Positions 47,289 to 56,582 of a stretch of 64,000 bases of DNA are shown piece by piece. This DNA comes from Pseudomonadota bacterium (GTDB lineage: Bacteria; Pseudomonadota; Alphaproteobacteria; GCA-2746255), in NCBI GenBank assembly GCA_040752895.1, contig JBFMHN010000002.1, positions 268,368 to 332,367 on the forward strand, written 5' to 3'. Below the pieces are notes generated by a model. That model had not been told where the DNA came from. It searched no databases and was given only the letters and a program-made list of their open reading frames with translations. Numbering within the stretch: the stretch's first letter is position 1; each line of letters opens with the position of its first letter. A program made the translations under genes and the position numbers.

Positions 47289-48545
47289 TTACGTGTTCAT
47301 CGACTCGAAGAAGTCGTCGTTCGACTTCGTTATTTTCAACTTGTCGAGCAGGAACTCCATCGCATCCGTTGATCCCATCGGGGTCAAGATCCGGCGCAAC
47401 ACCCACATCTTCGAAAGCCGCGCCTTGTCAACGAGCAGCTCTTCCTTCCGGGTACCGGACTTCGTGATGTCGATCGAGGGGAACGTCCGCTTGTCGGAAA
47501 GCTTACGGTCGAGAATGATTTCGGAATTGCCGGTTCCCTTGAATTCCTCGAAGATCACCTCGTCCATGCGCGAGCCGGTATCGACCAGCGCGGTCGCGAT
47601 GATGGTCAGCGAACCGCCTTCCTCGATGTTCCGCGCCGCGCCGAAGAAACGCTTCGGCCGCTGCAACGCGTTCGCATCCACGCCGCCCGTAAGCACCTTG
47701 CCCGAGGAAGGCACGACCGAGTTATAGGCGCGCGCAAGACGCGTGATCGAATCGAGAAGGATGATGACGTCGCGTTTGTGTTCGACAAGACGCTTCGCCT
47801 TCTCGATCACCATTTCGGCAACCTGCACGTGGCGCGTTGCCGGTTCGTCGAAGGTGGAGCTGATGACTTCGCCGCGCACGGAGCGCGCCATGTCCGTCAC
47901 TTCCTCCGGCCGTTCGTCCACCAGAAGAACGATCAAGTAGCAGTCTTGATGATTCGCCATGATGGAATGGGCGATGTTTTGAAGCATCATCGTCTTGCCG
48001 GTGCGGGGCGGCGCCACGATCAAGGCGCGTTGCCCCTTGCCGAGCGGGGTGACGAGATCGATCACCCGCGACGTCACGTCCTTCAATTTCGGGTCCAATA
48101 TCTCGAGGCTTAATTTTTCGTCGGGATAAAGGGGCGTCAGATTATCGAAGTTGATGCGGTGGCGGGTGGTTTCCGGGGCCTCGAAATTGATGGCGTTGAC
48201 TTTCAGAAGCGCGAAATAGCGCTCGCCGTCCTTCGGGCTGCGGATCTGACCTTCGACCGTGTCGCCGGTGCGCATCCCGAAGCGGCGGATCTGACTCGGC
48301 GAAACGTAAATATCGTCCGGCCCGGGCAGGTAGTTCGCCTCCGGCGAACGGAGAAAGCCAAACCCGTCCTGCAGGATTTCAAGGGTGCCGTCGCCATAGA
48401 TGGGGGTGTCGTTTTCGGCCAGCTGCTTCAAGATCGCGAACAGCATGTCCTGCTTGCGCAGCGCGCTTGCGTTCTCGACCTTGAGTTCCTCGGCATAGGC
48501 CAGCAGGTCGGCCGGGGCTTTCGTCTTAAGTTCCTGTAATTTCAT
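47289..48545 (-). CDS. rho: Transcription termination factor Rho
   Basis: The 418-residue hexameric helicase has the RNA-binding CSD with [22 protein letters not shown], Walker [12 protein letters not shown], Walker [15 protein letters not shown], and the Q-loop and secondary RNA site. The start [21 protein letters not shown] is at 48545. It is the 3' neighbour of hemJ, as in many alphaproteobacteria. Confidence 0.98.
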   Translation of the reverse strand: MKLQELKTKAPADLLAYAEELKVENASALRKQDMLFAILKQLAENDTPIYGDGTLEILQDGFGFLRSPEANYLPGPDDIYVSPSQIRRFGMRTGDTVEGQIRSPKDGERYFALLKVNAINFEAPETTRHRINFDNLTPLYPDEKLSLEILDPKLKDVTSRVIDLVTPLGKGQRALIVAPPRTGKTMMLQNIAHSIMANHQDCYLIVLLVDERPEEVTDMARSVRGEVISSTFDEPATRHVQVAEMVIEKAKRLVEHKRDVIILLDSITRLARAYNSVVPSSGKVLTGGVDANALQRPKRFFGAARNIEEGGSLTIIATALVDTGSRMDEVIFEEFKGTGNSEIILDRKLSDKRTFPSIDITKSGTRKEELLVDKARLSKMWVLRRILTPMGSTDAMEFLLDKLKITKSNDDFFESMNT

Positions 48546-48656
48546 GATTTTATCTGCGTCTGGAGGGGGGTCGGCAAAGGCTGGATAAGGCGAAGCCGGG
48601 AACCGGCCGGAAAGGGAGTGGGGGCTTGTTGGGCGGCCGCCGGAATTTTCCGGGGG

Positions 48657-48686
48657 CCGTTTCGTGTTGTACCGTTTCGTATTGTC
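48657..48686. repeat. Near-identical 15-bp tandem repeat upstream of rho
   Basis: CCGTTTCGTGTTGTA and CCGTTTCGTATTGTC lie back to back, differing at two positions, 112 bases before the rho ATG. They are in the likely promoter/leader region of rho, which is autoregulated in many bacteria. Confidence 0.6.
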
Positions 48687-48774
48687 TTGAAAATAAAGGC
48701 AGTGCGAAAGCCTGCCTGAAAAAAACACTAGCGAACGGCCGAAAGGAAGTCAAACCCTTAAAACGGGTGACGGC

Positions 48775-49221
48775 CTAGAACGGCTTCACGATGACGAGGA
48801 TCACGATGCCGATCATCAGTACGGTCGGCACTTCGTTCACGCGCCGGTAGAAGGCGGCGGCGCGGGTGTTGCGGTCGGCGGCGAACGTCTTCCGCCAGCG
48901 CGCCAGCAAACCATGAAAGCCCGCAAGGGCGAGGACGAGAGCAAGCTTGGTGTAAACCCATCCCGACCCCCAATTCACCACGCCCGGCGTCGCCAGCAAA
49001 AGCCCACCGAAGACGAAGGCCGCGATCATCGCCGGGTTGATGATGGTGCGCAGGAGGCGGCGCTCCATCACCTTCAGCATCTCGGAGGCCTCGCCGCCGG
49101 GTTTGGCGTCCGCGTGATAGACATAAAGCCTCGGCAGGTAGAGCATGCCGGCCATCCAGGCGATGACGAAGATCAGGTGCAGTGAAAGCGCCCACGGGCG
49201 CCAGGCGACAAGAAATTCCAT
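48775..49221 (-). CDS. hemJ: Protoporphyrinogen IX oxidase HemJ
   Basis: The 148-residue membrane protein has four helices and the family motif HLIFVIAWMAGMLYLPRLYVYH, with the conserved histidines near the N-terminus. It oxidises protoporphyrinogen IX. It begins directly after hemH, giving the order hemE-hemH-hemJ-rho on the minus strand. Confidence 0.95.
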   Translation of the reverse strand: MEFLVAWRPWALSLHLIFVIAWMAGMLYLPRLYVYHADAKPGGEASEMLKVMERRLLRTIINPAMIAAFVFGGLLLATPGVVNWGSGWVYTKLALVLALAGFHGLLARWRKTFAADRNTRAAAFYRRVNEVPTVLMIGIVILVIVKPF

Positions 49222-50274
49222 TTACGCCGGCCTCGATTTATGGTCTGCACGATTCGGGCAGGCGCGAAAGCCCCTCGGGCAAACGCGCGCGCCGCTCTCG
49301 GTTGTCATGGTACGCTCCCCGGCGCGCGCCGCAAGCACGAGATCAGCAAGGGCGCGAATAAAATCCGGTGACGTACCGACCGTCGGCACGCGCGTGTATG
49401 CCGGCACGCCTCGCGCGGATGCGATCTCCCGGTATTGGATGTCGAGCTCGACCAGCGTTTCGGAATGTTCCGAAACGAAGGCGATCGGAACGACGACAAC
49501 CGGTTTGGCGTCGGCGGCGGCGCGCGTGATTTCCGCGTCGAGCGAAGGCCCGATCCATTCCAGCGGCCCCACCCGGCTTTGGTAGCAGACCGCAAAGTCG
49601 AGCCCCGGCACGTTCAGTTCCGCAACGACCGCCTTCACCGTTTCGTTCACCTGCCATTCGTAAGGGTCCCCCGCCGCCACGATCTTCTTCGGCAACCCGT
49701 GGGCCGAAAATAGAACGCGCGCGCGCCTTTCTCCGGCAAGGGTTTCGCGCAAAAGTGTAACGACCGCGCGGCAGAAACCCGCCGCTATCGGGTAACAGCA
49801 AATCGCAAAGGCGGGTGCGGTAAGTCTCGCGCGGCGTGCCGCCCGTTTCCAGGCGGCAAGGGAGGACCCGCTCGTCGTCGTCGAAAACTGCGGGTAAAGT
49901 GGCAGCAACACGACATCGTCCGGCCCCCATTCCTTCACTTCCCCCGCCACCGCTTCGCTCATTGGGTGCCAGTGCCGCATGGCGACGAAGACCCGGAATT
50001 CCTGTGTTCCCTCCCGCGCGGCAAGCTCGCTATGCAGAGCCGCCGCCTGGTCCCGGGTCAGCGGCAGGATGGGAGAGCCGCCGCCAAGTTTGGCGTAAAT
50101 TTCTTTGGCGATCGGTGCGCGCCGGTGCGCGATCAGCTTCGCCAGCAGGAAACGAAAGGGTTCGGGCAGACGCAGAATGGCGGGGTCGTGAAAGAGATTG
50201 AAAAGAAAGGGTTCCACCGCCTCCGGGCGGTCCGGCCCGCCCAGGTTGAAAAGGACGACGGCGGTTTTTTTCAT
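49222..50274 (-). CDS. hemH: Ferrochelatase HemH
   Basis: The 350-residue enzyme inserts iron into protoporphyrin IX. Motifs: VVLFNLGGPDRPEAV at the start, LPLYPQFSTTTSGSSL, the catalytic His in LFSAHGLPKKIV and FVSEHSETLVELDIQY. The tail has two cysteines (CPRGFRAC) as in alphaproteobacterial ferrochelatases, some of which carry a [2Fe-2S] cluster; a full ligand set was not traced. Start ATG 50274. Confidence 0.95.
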   Translation of the reverse strand: MKKTAVVLFNLGGPDRPEAVEPFLFNLFHDPAILRLPEPFRFLLAKLIAHRRAPIAKEIYAKLGGGSPILPLTRDQAAALHSELAAREGTQEFRVFVAMRHWHPMSEAVAGEVKEWGPDDVVLLPLYPQFSTTTSGSSLAAWKRAARRARLTAPAFAICCYPIAAGFCRAVVTLLRETLAGERRARVLFSAHGLPKKIVAAGDPYEWQVNETVKAVVAELNVPGLDFAVCYQSRVGPLEWIGPSLDAEITRAAADAKPVVVVPIAFVSEHSETLVELDIQYREIASARGVPAYTRVPTVGTSPDFIRALADLVLAARAGERTMTTESGARVCPRGFRACPNRADHKSRPA

Positions 50275-50282
50275 GGGTGCGT

Positions 50283-51317
50283 TCAGCCGGTTTGGCGCAC
50301 GAGGTCGAGAAGGGCGGCAACGTGCTCGGGCGGTGTTTCGGGCACGACGCCATGGCCCAAGTTGAAGACGAACGGCCCGTGACCCAAAGCCGCAAGGATG
50401 GAGGCCGCCTCCATCCGCAGGCGCGCTCCCCCCTCGACCAGGGCAGCGGGGTCCAGGTTTCCCTGAACGCATACCTTCGTCTGCAATTCAGCGGCGGCCC
50501 ATTTTGGAGAAACGGATTGGTCAATACCGATGCCATCCACCCCGCTTCGTTCTGCGTACAGCCTATAGCTTTCTCCGGCACCTCGCGGAAAACCGATGAT
50601 GGGGGTCTTCGGACAGGCCTTTCGTAAATTCTGCACGATCAGCCGGGTGGGTTCCACGACCCAACGTTCGAAAGCCGGTTCTGCAAGTACGCCCGCCCAG
50701 CTGTCGAAAAGTTGAACGACATCGGCGCCGGCTGCGACTTGCCGGATGAGATGATCGGAAACGCTCGCCACGAGTATTTCCATTAGCTTCGAGAAAGAGG
50801 CCGCGTTTTTTTCGGACCAGCGTTTGGCTCGGCCAAAGTCTTTGCTTGATCTGCCTTCAATCATATAGGCGGCAAGCGTCCAGGGCGCGCCCGCAAAACC
50901 AATCAAGGCAACCCGTTCGGGAAGCGCTTTGCGCAAGCGTCGGATCGTTTCGTAGACGGGTTCAAGCTTGTCCTGCGATTGGCAGGGTTGAAGTTTGTTT
51001 ATGTCTTTTTCGTCCACCAATGGGGAAAGAACGGGTCCTTCCCCTTCGGAGAAAGCGACTTCCTGACCAAGAACATCCGGGATCAAAAGAATATCGGAAA
51101 AGACGATGGCGGCATCGAGAGGAAAGCGCCGAACCGGCTGCATGCTTACCTCGAAGGCCAATTCCGGCGAGTAGCAAAGCTTGAGAAAGTTTCCGGCCTT
51201 TTCCCTGACCGCGCGGTACTCCGGAAGGTAACGTCCGGCCTGGCGCATGAACCAAACCGGCGGCGGTGTCAGCGTTTTTCCGCGCAGCACCTGAAGAAGC
51301 GGCATCGGGGAAGTCAC
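50283..51317 (-). CDS. hemE: Uroporphyrinogen decarboxylase HemE
   Basis: The 344-residue enzyme has PPPVWFMRQAGRYLPEYR near the N-terminus (substrate-binding Arg), FSDILLIPDVLGQEVAF with the catalytic Asp, and FNLGHGVVPETPPEHV at the end. GTG start at 51317 (or ATG at 51305). It abuts the non-coding region taken to be oriC. GC is slightly lower than in neighbours. Confidence 0.96.
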   Translation of the reverse strand: MTSPMPLLQVLRGKTLTPPPVWFMRQAGRYLPEYRAVREKAGNFLKLCYSPELAFEVSMQPVRRFPLDAAIVFSDILLIPDVLGQEVAFSEGEGPVLSPLVDEKDINKLQPCQSQDKLEPVYETIRRLRKALPERVALIGFAGAPWTLAAYMIEGRSSKDFGRAKRWSEKNAASFSKLMEILVASVSDHLIRQVAAGADVVQLFDSWAGVLAEPAFERWVVEPTRLIVQNLRKACPKTPIIGFPRGAGESYRLYAERSGVDGIGIDQSVSPKWAAAELQTKVCVQGNLDPAALVEGGARLRMEAASILAALGHGPFVFNLGHGVVPETPPEHVAALLDLVRQTG

Positions 51318-51489
51318 GGCGCGTTGCCTTTTTCATGCATTCCGGGAACTCGTTTCCTTACTCTACAATCTATATAAGAATCTAAGTAATTAGATAGTAG
51401 ATGTAGTAGGTCCTGAGGATAGTGGGGATCGTTTGTTATTCGGAATCAACGCACAGAGAAGTTAAAAACATCAAGGCGGGAAACTTTTT

Positions 51490-51498
51490 TGTGCATAA
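51490..51498 (-). promoter_or_regulatory. DnaA-box-like nonamer
   Basis: TGTGCATAA, the complement of TTATGCACA, fits TTWTNCACA perfectly. It is in the hemE/PPSR gap. Confidence 0.6.
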
Positions 51499-51545
51499 CT
51501 AATTAAACAGGGGCATGAGATATCTTTTGTGCCGGGGAATTTTTT

Positions 51546-51554
51546 CTTTCCACA
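51546..51554 (+). promoter_or_regulatory. DnaA-box-like nonamer
   Basis: CTTTCCACA fits TTWTNCACA except for the first base. It faces the next box at 51558. Confidence 0.45.
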
Positions 51555-51557
51555 GCC

Positions 51558-51566
51558 GGTGGATAA
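51558..51566 (-). promoter_or_regulatory. DnaA-box-like nonamer
   Basis: GGTGGATAA, the complement of TTATCCACC, differs from TTATCCACA by the last base. Together with the box at 51546 it makes an inverted pair three bases apart. Confidence 0.45.
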
Positions 51567-51738
51567 GCGAAAGAAACCGTATCTAGGCGGAAACTCCCAT
51601 TCCGGTTGGTTGGTGTTTTAAACAAGCCGGGATAAGGTTACCAAGACCTCACGGCGGCAGGAAGTCAGTGTGAAGGAATAGGGATCGTTTCAAGGGTCTC
51701 CCTGAATTGCCGTGAATACGCGTAGATATACAACGCCG

Positions 51739-52581
51739 ATGACACGAATCGCACAGGGTTCTGTGAAAACTTTTCATCTACATCTTGTTTCGGATGCAAC
51801 GGGTGAGACGATCCGCAGTATCGTTCGCGCCTGCCTTGTACAGTTTGAAAACGTCCAGATCGAAGAACACACGTGGTTTCTCGTGCGAACCCAGGCGCAG
51901 GTGCAGCGTATTTTAGACGCGGTTGCCGCCAACCGCGGCATCGTTCTTTTCACCATCATCAATCCGGCGCTGCGTGACGCCATTGAGGAAGGCTGCCAGC
52001 ATCTAAAAATTCCATACATCCCGGTGCTGGACCCGGTGATGGGCGCGCTTCGCAACTCCCTGGGTGTCAAAAGCAAGGATCAGCCCGGCCGCCAGCATGC
52101 CCTCGATAAGGAATATTTTCACCGGATCGACGCCATGGACTTCGTCCTCCTGCACGACGACGGCCAGCATGTGCAGGATCTCGACAACGCCGACGTCGTG
52201 CTCATCGGCATTTCCCGCACCTCGAAGACGCCAACCTGCGTGTACTTGGCGAACCGGGGCTTGCGGGCGGCGAACGTGCCGATCGTGCCGGGCTTGCCGC
52301 TTTTAGATGCGGTGGACCGGACGACGCGCCCTCTCATCATCGGCCTGACGATGGACCCGGCGCGTCTCGTCGAAGCCCGCCGGTCACGTATCAAGGAGTC
52401 GGGCGCGCCGGATGTCTACACCGATTTCGAAACGGTGCGGGATGAGGTGTTGCAAGCCAAGCGGATCTTCGCCGAGCGGAACTGGCCGGTGATCGATGTC
52501 ACGCGCCGCTCCGTCGAGGAAACCGCTTCGGCGATCCTGCAACTTTATACGGAACGGCAAAAGCGCGAAGGCCATGCCTGA
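51739..52581 (+). CDS. Pyruvate, phosphate dikinase regulatory protein (PPSR, DUF299)
   Basis: The 280-residue bifunctional kinase/pyrophosphorylase controls PPDK or PEP synthase. Visible motifs: FHLHLVSDATGETIRSIVRA and ISRTSKTPTCVYLANRGL with the nucleotide loop. It starts at ATG 51739; a GTG at 51712 is an alternative. It heads the PPSR-maf-aroE-coaE-dnaQ operon next to oriC, the same order as Caulobacter. Confidence 0.94.
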   Translation: MTRIAQGSVKTFHLHLVSDATGETIRSIVRACLVQFENVQIEEHTWFLVRTQAQVQRILDAVAANRGIVLFTIINPALRDAIEEGCQHLKIPYIPVLDPVMGALRNSLGVKSKDQPGRQHALDKEYFHRIDAMDFVLLHDDGQHVQDLDNADVVLIGISRTSKTPTCVYLANRGLRAANVPIVPGLPLLDAVDRTTRPLIIGLTMDPARLVEARRSRIKESGAPDVYTDFETVRDEVLQAKRIFAERNWPVIDVTRRSVEETASAILQLYTERQKREGHA

Positions 52582-53185
52582 TCCGATACCCGCCGCAACG
52601 CCCGTCGTTCTTGCCTCGGCCAGCGCCATTCGCGCGCGCCTCCTGCGCGAGGCCGGCCTTACGTTCACCATTGCGCCGGCCAGTATCGACGAGGCGGAGG
52701 TCAAGCTTGCCATGCGGGAAGAACCGGTCGAGGCGGTGGCCGAAATGCTGGCGCTGCTTAAGGCGCAAAGCGTCTCCCGCCGCTACCCGGACGCCCTTGT
52801 GATCGGCGCCGACCAGATTCTGGCCTGCGATGGCGCGCGCTACGACAAGCCGGCCGATATGGCCGAGGCCCGCGCCCAGCTCACGGCCCTGCGGGGGCGG
52901 ACCCACGACCTCATCGGCTGCGCCGTCGTCATGCGGGAGGGGGTGCGGCTTTGGCACCATGCCGACCAGGCGGCGCTTACCATGCGGCCTTTCACCGACG
53001 CATTTCTCGACTCCTACCTGGCGGCGGCGGGGGCCGAGGTGCTGGCCAGCGTTGGCGCCTACCGTCTGGAAGGGCTTGGCGCCCAGCTTTTTGCGCGCAT
53101 CCGGGGCGATTACTTTACCATCCTGGGCCTGCCGCTTTTGCCGCTTTTGGATTTTCTGCGCGTCCGGGAGGTGCTCAAGACATGA
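52574..53185 (+). CDS. maf: Maf family nucleoside-triphosphate pyrophosphatase
   Basis: The 203-residue protein has ASASAIRARLLREAGL at the start and GADQILACDGARYDKP in the middle, then LRGRTHDLIGCAVV. Maf proteins hydrolyse dTTP/UTP and modified nucleotides. The first residue LASAS replaces the usual LASxSPRR with SAIRAR. It overlaps PPSR by 8 bases and aroE by 4. Confidence 0.94.
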   Translation: MPDPIPAATPVVLASASAIRARLLREAGLTFTIAPASIDEAEVKLAMREEPVEAVAEMLALLKAQSVSRRYPDALVIGADQILACDGARYDKPADMAEARAQLTALRGRTHDLIGCAVVMREGVRLWHHADQAALTMRPFTDAFLDSYLAAAGAEVLASVGAYRLEGLGAQLFARIRGDYFTILGLPLLPLLDFLRVREVLKT

Positions 53186-54039
53186 CGATCACCGGAAAGA
53201 CCCGCGTCGCCGGCGTCATGGGTTGGCCGGTTGCGCACTCCCGCTCGCCGGCCCTGCACGGTTACTGGCTCCGCCGATACGCGATCGACGGCGCCTACAT
53301 ACCCCTGCCGGTCAAGCCGGAAAACCTTTCGGCCGCCCTTCGCGCGCTCCCCCTTTTAGGCTTTGCCGGCGTCAATTTGACGGCACCCCACAAGGAATCC
53401 GCGCTTGCCATCGTGGACCGGGCGGACGCGCAAGCGCGGCGCATCGGTGCTGCGAACACGGTGACGGTCGAAGCGGACGGGACGCTTTCCGCCATCAACA
53501 CGGACGGGTTCGGCTTTATCGAAAATTTGCGCGCCACGATCCCAGCCTGGAAGGGCGGGGCGGGCCCGGCCGTCGTCATCGGCGCGGGTGGGGCGGCGCG
53601 CGCCGTCGTGGCGGCGCTCTTCGACGCCGGGGTCGCCGAGGTGCGCCTCGTGAACCGGACGGAAGCCCGGGCCGGGGCCTTGGCCGAGGCACTTTCCGGC
53701 GCGGTCCGGGTGGTGCCCTGGTCGGCGCGCGCGGAAGCGCTTTCCGGCGCCGCGCTGCTCGTCAACGCGACGACGCTTGGCCAGGAAGGGAATCCCCCGC
53801 TCGATCTCGATCTCGAACCGCTGCCGAAAACGGCGATCGTCTATGACATTGTATATACGCCGCTGGAAACGCCGCTGCTGCGGCGGGCAAAGGCCAGCGG
53901 CCACCCGACCGTGGACGGGCTTGGCATGCTGCTGCATCAGGCAAGGCCCGGTTTCCGCGTCTGGTTCGGCAAGGGCACGCTCGACCCCGAGGTGACCGCC
54001 GGACTCCGCGCCGAAGTCGCCGGGGGCGGGGCGGGGTGA
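53182..54039 (+). CDS. aroE: Shikimate dehydrogenase
   Basis: The 285-residue NADPH enzyme has the shikimate site HSRSPALHGYWLRRY and LTAPHKESAL (catalytic Lys), NTVTVEADGTLSAINTDGFG and the cofactor loop VVIGAGGAARAVVAAL. It catalyses dehydroshikimate to shikimate. It overlaps maf and coaE by 4 bases each. Confidence 0.95.
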   Translation: MTITGKTRVAGVMGWPVAHSRSPALHGYWLRRYAIDGAYIPLPVKPENLSAALRALPLLGFAGVNLTAPHKESALAIVDRADAQARRIGAANTVTVEADGTLSAINTDGFGFIENLRATIPAWKGGAGPAVVIGAGGAARAVVAALFDAGVAEVRLVNRTEARAGALAEALSGAVRVVPWSARAEALSGAALLVNATTLGQEGNPPLDLDLEPLPKTAIVYDIVYTPLETPLLRRAKASGHPTVDGLGMLLHQARPGFRVWFGKGTLDPEVTAGLRAEVAGGGAG

Positions 54040-54647
54040 GCGGCGGCATGTGGGTGGTCGGGCTGACCGGCTCGATCGGCATGGGCAAGACGACGGCCGC
54101 CGACATGCTGCGGCGGCTTGGCATTCCGGTGTTCGACGCCGACGCCGCTGTCCGCGCGCTCGAAAGCAGAGGCGGCGCCGCGGTGCCGGCGATCGCCAGG
54201 GCCTTTCCGGGCCTCGTGCGGGAGGGGGCGCTCGACCGCGAGGGTCTGGCCAAGCGCGCCTTCGAAAACCCGGCGGACCTTCATAAGCTGGAAGCGATCG
54301 TGCACCCCTTCGTCCATGTTGCAGAAGCGGCCTTCCTCCGTGCGGCCCGGGTCCGGCGGGCGGGTATCGCCGTGCTCGAGATTCCCCTCCTGTTCGAGAG
54401 CGGCGCCGAGAGACGCTGCGATGTCACGCTTGTCGTGACGGCGCCGCGCTTTGTGCAGGCGGCGCGCGTCCTCAAACGGCCCGGCATGACGGGCGCGCGC
54501 TTCCGCGCCATCCTCGCTCGCCAGATGCCGGACGCCGAAAAGCGCGCGCGCGCCGACTTCGTCGTGTCAACCGGGATGGGCCGTTATCCGACGTTGAAAG
54601 CGCTGGGCAAAATCGTCAGACTGCTGCGACAGTCCAAACCCCGTTAA
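54036..54647 (+). CDS. coaE: Dephospho-CoA kinase
   Basis: The 203-residue kinase has the P-loop GLTGSIGMGKTTAADMLRRLG, FDADAAVRAL and IPLLFESG. It performs the last step of CoA synthesis. GTG start at 54036; an ATG at 54048 is possible. It sits between aroE and dnaQ, the usual order. Confidence 0.95.
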   Translation: MSGGMWVVGLTGSIGMGKTTAADMLRRLGIPVFDADAAVRALESRGGAAVPAIARAFPGLVREGALDREGLAKRAFENPADLHKLEAIVHPFVHVAEAAFLRAARVRRAGIAVLEIPLLFESGAERRCDVTLVVTAPRFVQAARVLKRPGMTGARFRAILARQMPDAEKRARADFVVSTGMGRYPTLKALGKIVRLLRQSKPR

Positions 54648-54666
54648 CACCCACCGAAAGGCAGCC

Positions 54667-55341
54667 ATGCGCCAGATCGTTCTGGACACGGAAACGACCG
54701 GCCTTGACCCCCTGGCCGGCCATCGTATCGTCGAGATCGGTTGCCTCGAACTGGTCAATCACATCCCGACCGGCGAGAATTTCCATGCTTACGTGAACCC
54801 GGAGCGGGACGTGCCGGAGGAAGTCGTACGGGTGCATGGGCTTACCCAGGCTTTCCTTCGTTCGCACCCCGTTTTCGCCGATCTGGCGGACGGATTCCTC
54901 GACTTTATCGGCGACACCGAGCTCGTCATTCACAACGCGGCGTTCGATCTGGCGTTTCTGAACGCCGAACTCGATCGCGCGGGCCGTCCCCAACTCGATC
55001 CGTCGCGCTGCATCGACACGCTTCTCCTGGCGCGCCGGAAATTCCCGGGCGCGCCCGCCAGTCTGGATGCGCTTTGCCGGCGTTTCGGCGTGGACAATTC
55101 CGCGCGGGACAAGCACGGCGCCCTTCTCGACAGTGAATTGCTGGCCGAGGTTTATCTCGAACTCATCGGCGGCCGCGAGCCGGGTCTAAGCCTGGTGGTC
55201 GGCGGCGGCGAAGCGGCGTCGGGCGCGGCGGTGGTTGAGCGGACCTTCCGGGCACCCAGACCGCACGGGCCGAGCGAAACCGAACTCGTCGCCCACGCCG
55301 CCCTTCTCGCGCGGCTCAAAAATCCGCTCTGGGAAGCTTGA
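54667..55341 (+). CDS. dnaQ: DNA polymerase III subunit epsilon (proofreading exonuclease)
   Basis: The 224-residue DEDDh exonuclease has DTETTGLDPLAGHRIVEIG, HNAAFDLAFLNAEL and KHGALLDSELLAEVY with the catalytic His and Asp. It edits replication errors. It stands 19 bases after coaE and converges on secB with 13 bases between stops. Confidence 0.96.
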   Translation: MRQIVLDTETTGLDPLAGHRIVEIGCLELVNHIPTGENFHAYVNPERDVPEEVVRVHGLTQAFLRSHPVFADLADGFLDFIGDTELVIHNAAFDLAFLNAELDRAGRPQLDPSRCIDTLLLARRKFPGAPASLDALCRRFGVDNSARDKHGALLDSELLAEVYLELIGGREPGLSLVVGGGEAASGAAVVERTFRAPRPHGPSETELVAHAALLARLKNPLWEA

Positions 55342-55354
55342 GGCGCGCCGCGCC

Positions 55355-55852
55355 TCAAGAAACCGGGCCGGACGGCTTTTCCTGATAGCGGGTCCGATAA
55401 AGGGCCGCGAAGTCGATCGGATTGATCAACATGGGCGGCAGGCTGCTTTCCTGCGTCAGGGTTGCGACGATGTTCCTGGCGAAGGGGAACAAATGCCGCG
55501 GGCATTCGATGAAAAGCACGGGCTTCACGTGCTCCTCCGGCACGTTGGCGAGCGCGAAGACGCCGGCGTAGGCCAGTTCCAGGATAAAAATCGATTCGGC
55601 TTCGGCTTTCGCCTCGCAACGCACGGCAAGCGCGACCTCGTAGGTGTTCGGCTGCAAGTTGCGGACGGCGACCTCGATGTTGATGTCGACGTCGGGTGCC
55701 TTGGTCAGGCTTGAAATGCTTTCCGGCGCCCTCGGGATTTCGAAGGAAAGGTCCTTGATGTATTGGCCGCGGATGGTGAGCGGTAATTGCTGCTGCGCGC
55801 CTCCCGCTGCGGGGGTGATGTTGGTGGTGGGGTTATTGGGTCCGTTGTTCAT
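55355..55852 (-). CDS. secB: Protein-export chaperone SecB
   Basis: The 165-residue chaperone has LTIRGQYIKDLSFEIPRAPES and VLFIECPRHLFPFARNIVATLT, the SecB signatures, with an Asn/Pro-rich N-terminal tail. It keeps preproteins unfolded for SecA. It is on the strand opposite dnaQ, downstream of fxsA. Confidence 0.96.
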   Translation of the reverse strand: MNNGPNNPTTNITPAAGGAQQQLPLTIRGQYIKDLSFEIPRAPESISSLTKAPDVDINIEVAVRNLQPNTYEVALAVRCEAKAEAESIFILELAYAGVFALANVPEEHVKPVLFIECPRHLFPFARNIVATLTQESSLPPMLINPIDFAALYRTRYQEKPSGPVS

Positions 55853-55937
55853 GCTTGGGCTCCCTTGCGGCCGGTGGGGAGTGGCTAGCATGGATCGCGG
55901 GAAGGGACAACCGTGGAAGGGCGGCCGGGCCTTCGGT

Positions 55938-56426
55938 TCAGCCCCCGTTCAGGCGGCCAGGGGGTGCCGAAGGCGGGTGCGGAGGCGTGGTGCGGACCTC
56001 CCGATAGACGCCCTCGATCACCGTTTCGCCGCCGGCCACCGCCCCGCCGGGCCGTTCGACGGTCCAGCCCCCCTCGGTCAGATGGCTGGCCATGAGCCGG
56101 CCGAGGAAAGCGCGAAAGGGCGGCAGAAACAGTAGCAAACCGAAACCATCCGTGACGAAACCGGGGGCGATCAGGAAGGCGCCGGCCAGCAGCAGGCAAA
56201 GGCCGTCAAACGCCTCGCGCGCCGGGAAAACCTGCTGCATCAGGCTGGCGCGCGCCTGGTGCAGCACGGCGAGGCCCTGGATCCGGAAAAGGGCGGTGCC
56301 CAATACCGCCGTGAACACGACGATGCCCAGGGTCGGCCACAGACCCAGCCATCCGCCCACCTTGATGAATACGGCGATCTCGATGACCGGGACGAAGAGA
56401 AAAAGAAAAAAGAGGAACAAAATCAT
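55938..56426 (-). CDS. fxsA: FxsA family membrane protein
   Basis: The 162-residue protein has the FxsA core (VPVIEIAVFIKVGGWLGLWPTL, then AFLIAPGFVTDGFGLLLFLPPFR) with about three helices and a polar C-terminal tail. E. coli FxsA suppresses phage T7 exclusion. Start ATG 56426; the upstream open frame is not used. It is divergent from the tim44 gene. Confidence 0.92.
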   Translation of the reverse strand: MILFLFFLFLFVPVIEIAVFIKVGGWLGLWPTLGIVVFTAVLGTALFRIQGLAVLHQARASLMQQVFPAREAFDGLCLLLAGAFLIAPGFVTDGFGLLLFLPPFRAFLGRLMASHLTEGGWTVERPGGAVAGGETVIEGVYREVRTTPPHPPSAPPGRLNGG

Positions 56427-56582
56427 TCGCTTCCACGAGAATCGGCAAAGCCAGCACAAGACAATATACAAGCCGGCAGGGAAGCACCTATATATACTCC
56501 ATATACTCTTGGGGAGGCTCTCCGGCGGGCCTGTTCCCGCTATTTCTGGAAAATCGGCCGGCTCGAGAGAGGCGTATAGGTC

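Larger units (their letters stand above)
51318..51738. other. Candidate chromosomal replication origin (oriC)
   Basis: The 421-base gap between divergent hemE and the PPSR gene is the only long non-coding region here and the most AT-rich of the right half (for example 51361-51400). In Caulobacter and Rickettsia the origin lies exactly between hemE and this DUF299 gene (RP001). Three DnaA-box-like nonamers are listed separately. A 10-base direct repeat GGGATCGTTT occurs at 51425 and 51681, and an imperfect palindrome TCTAA-GTAA-TTAGA at 51381. No CtrA sites (TTAA-N7-TTAA) were found. dnaA is not in the window. Confidence 0.7.
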
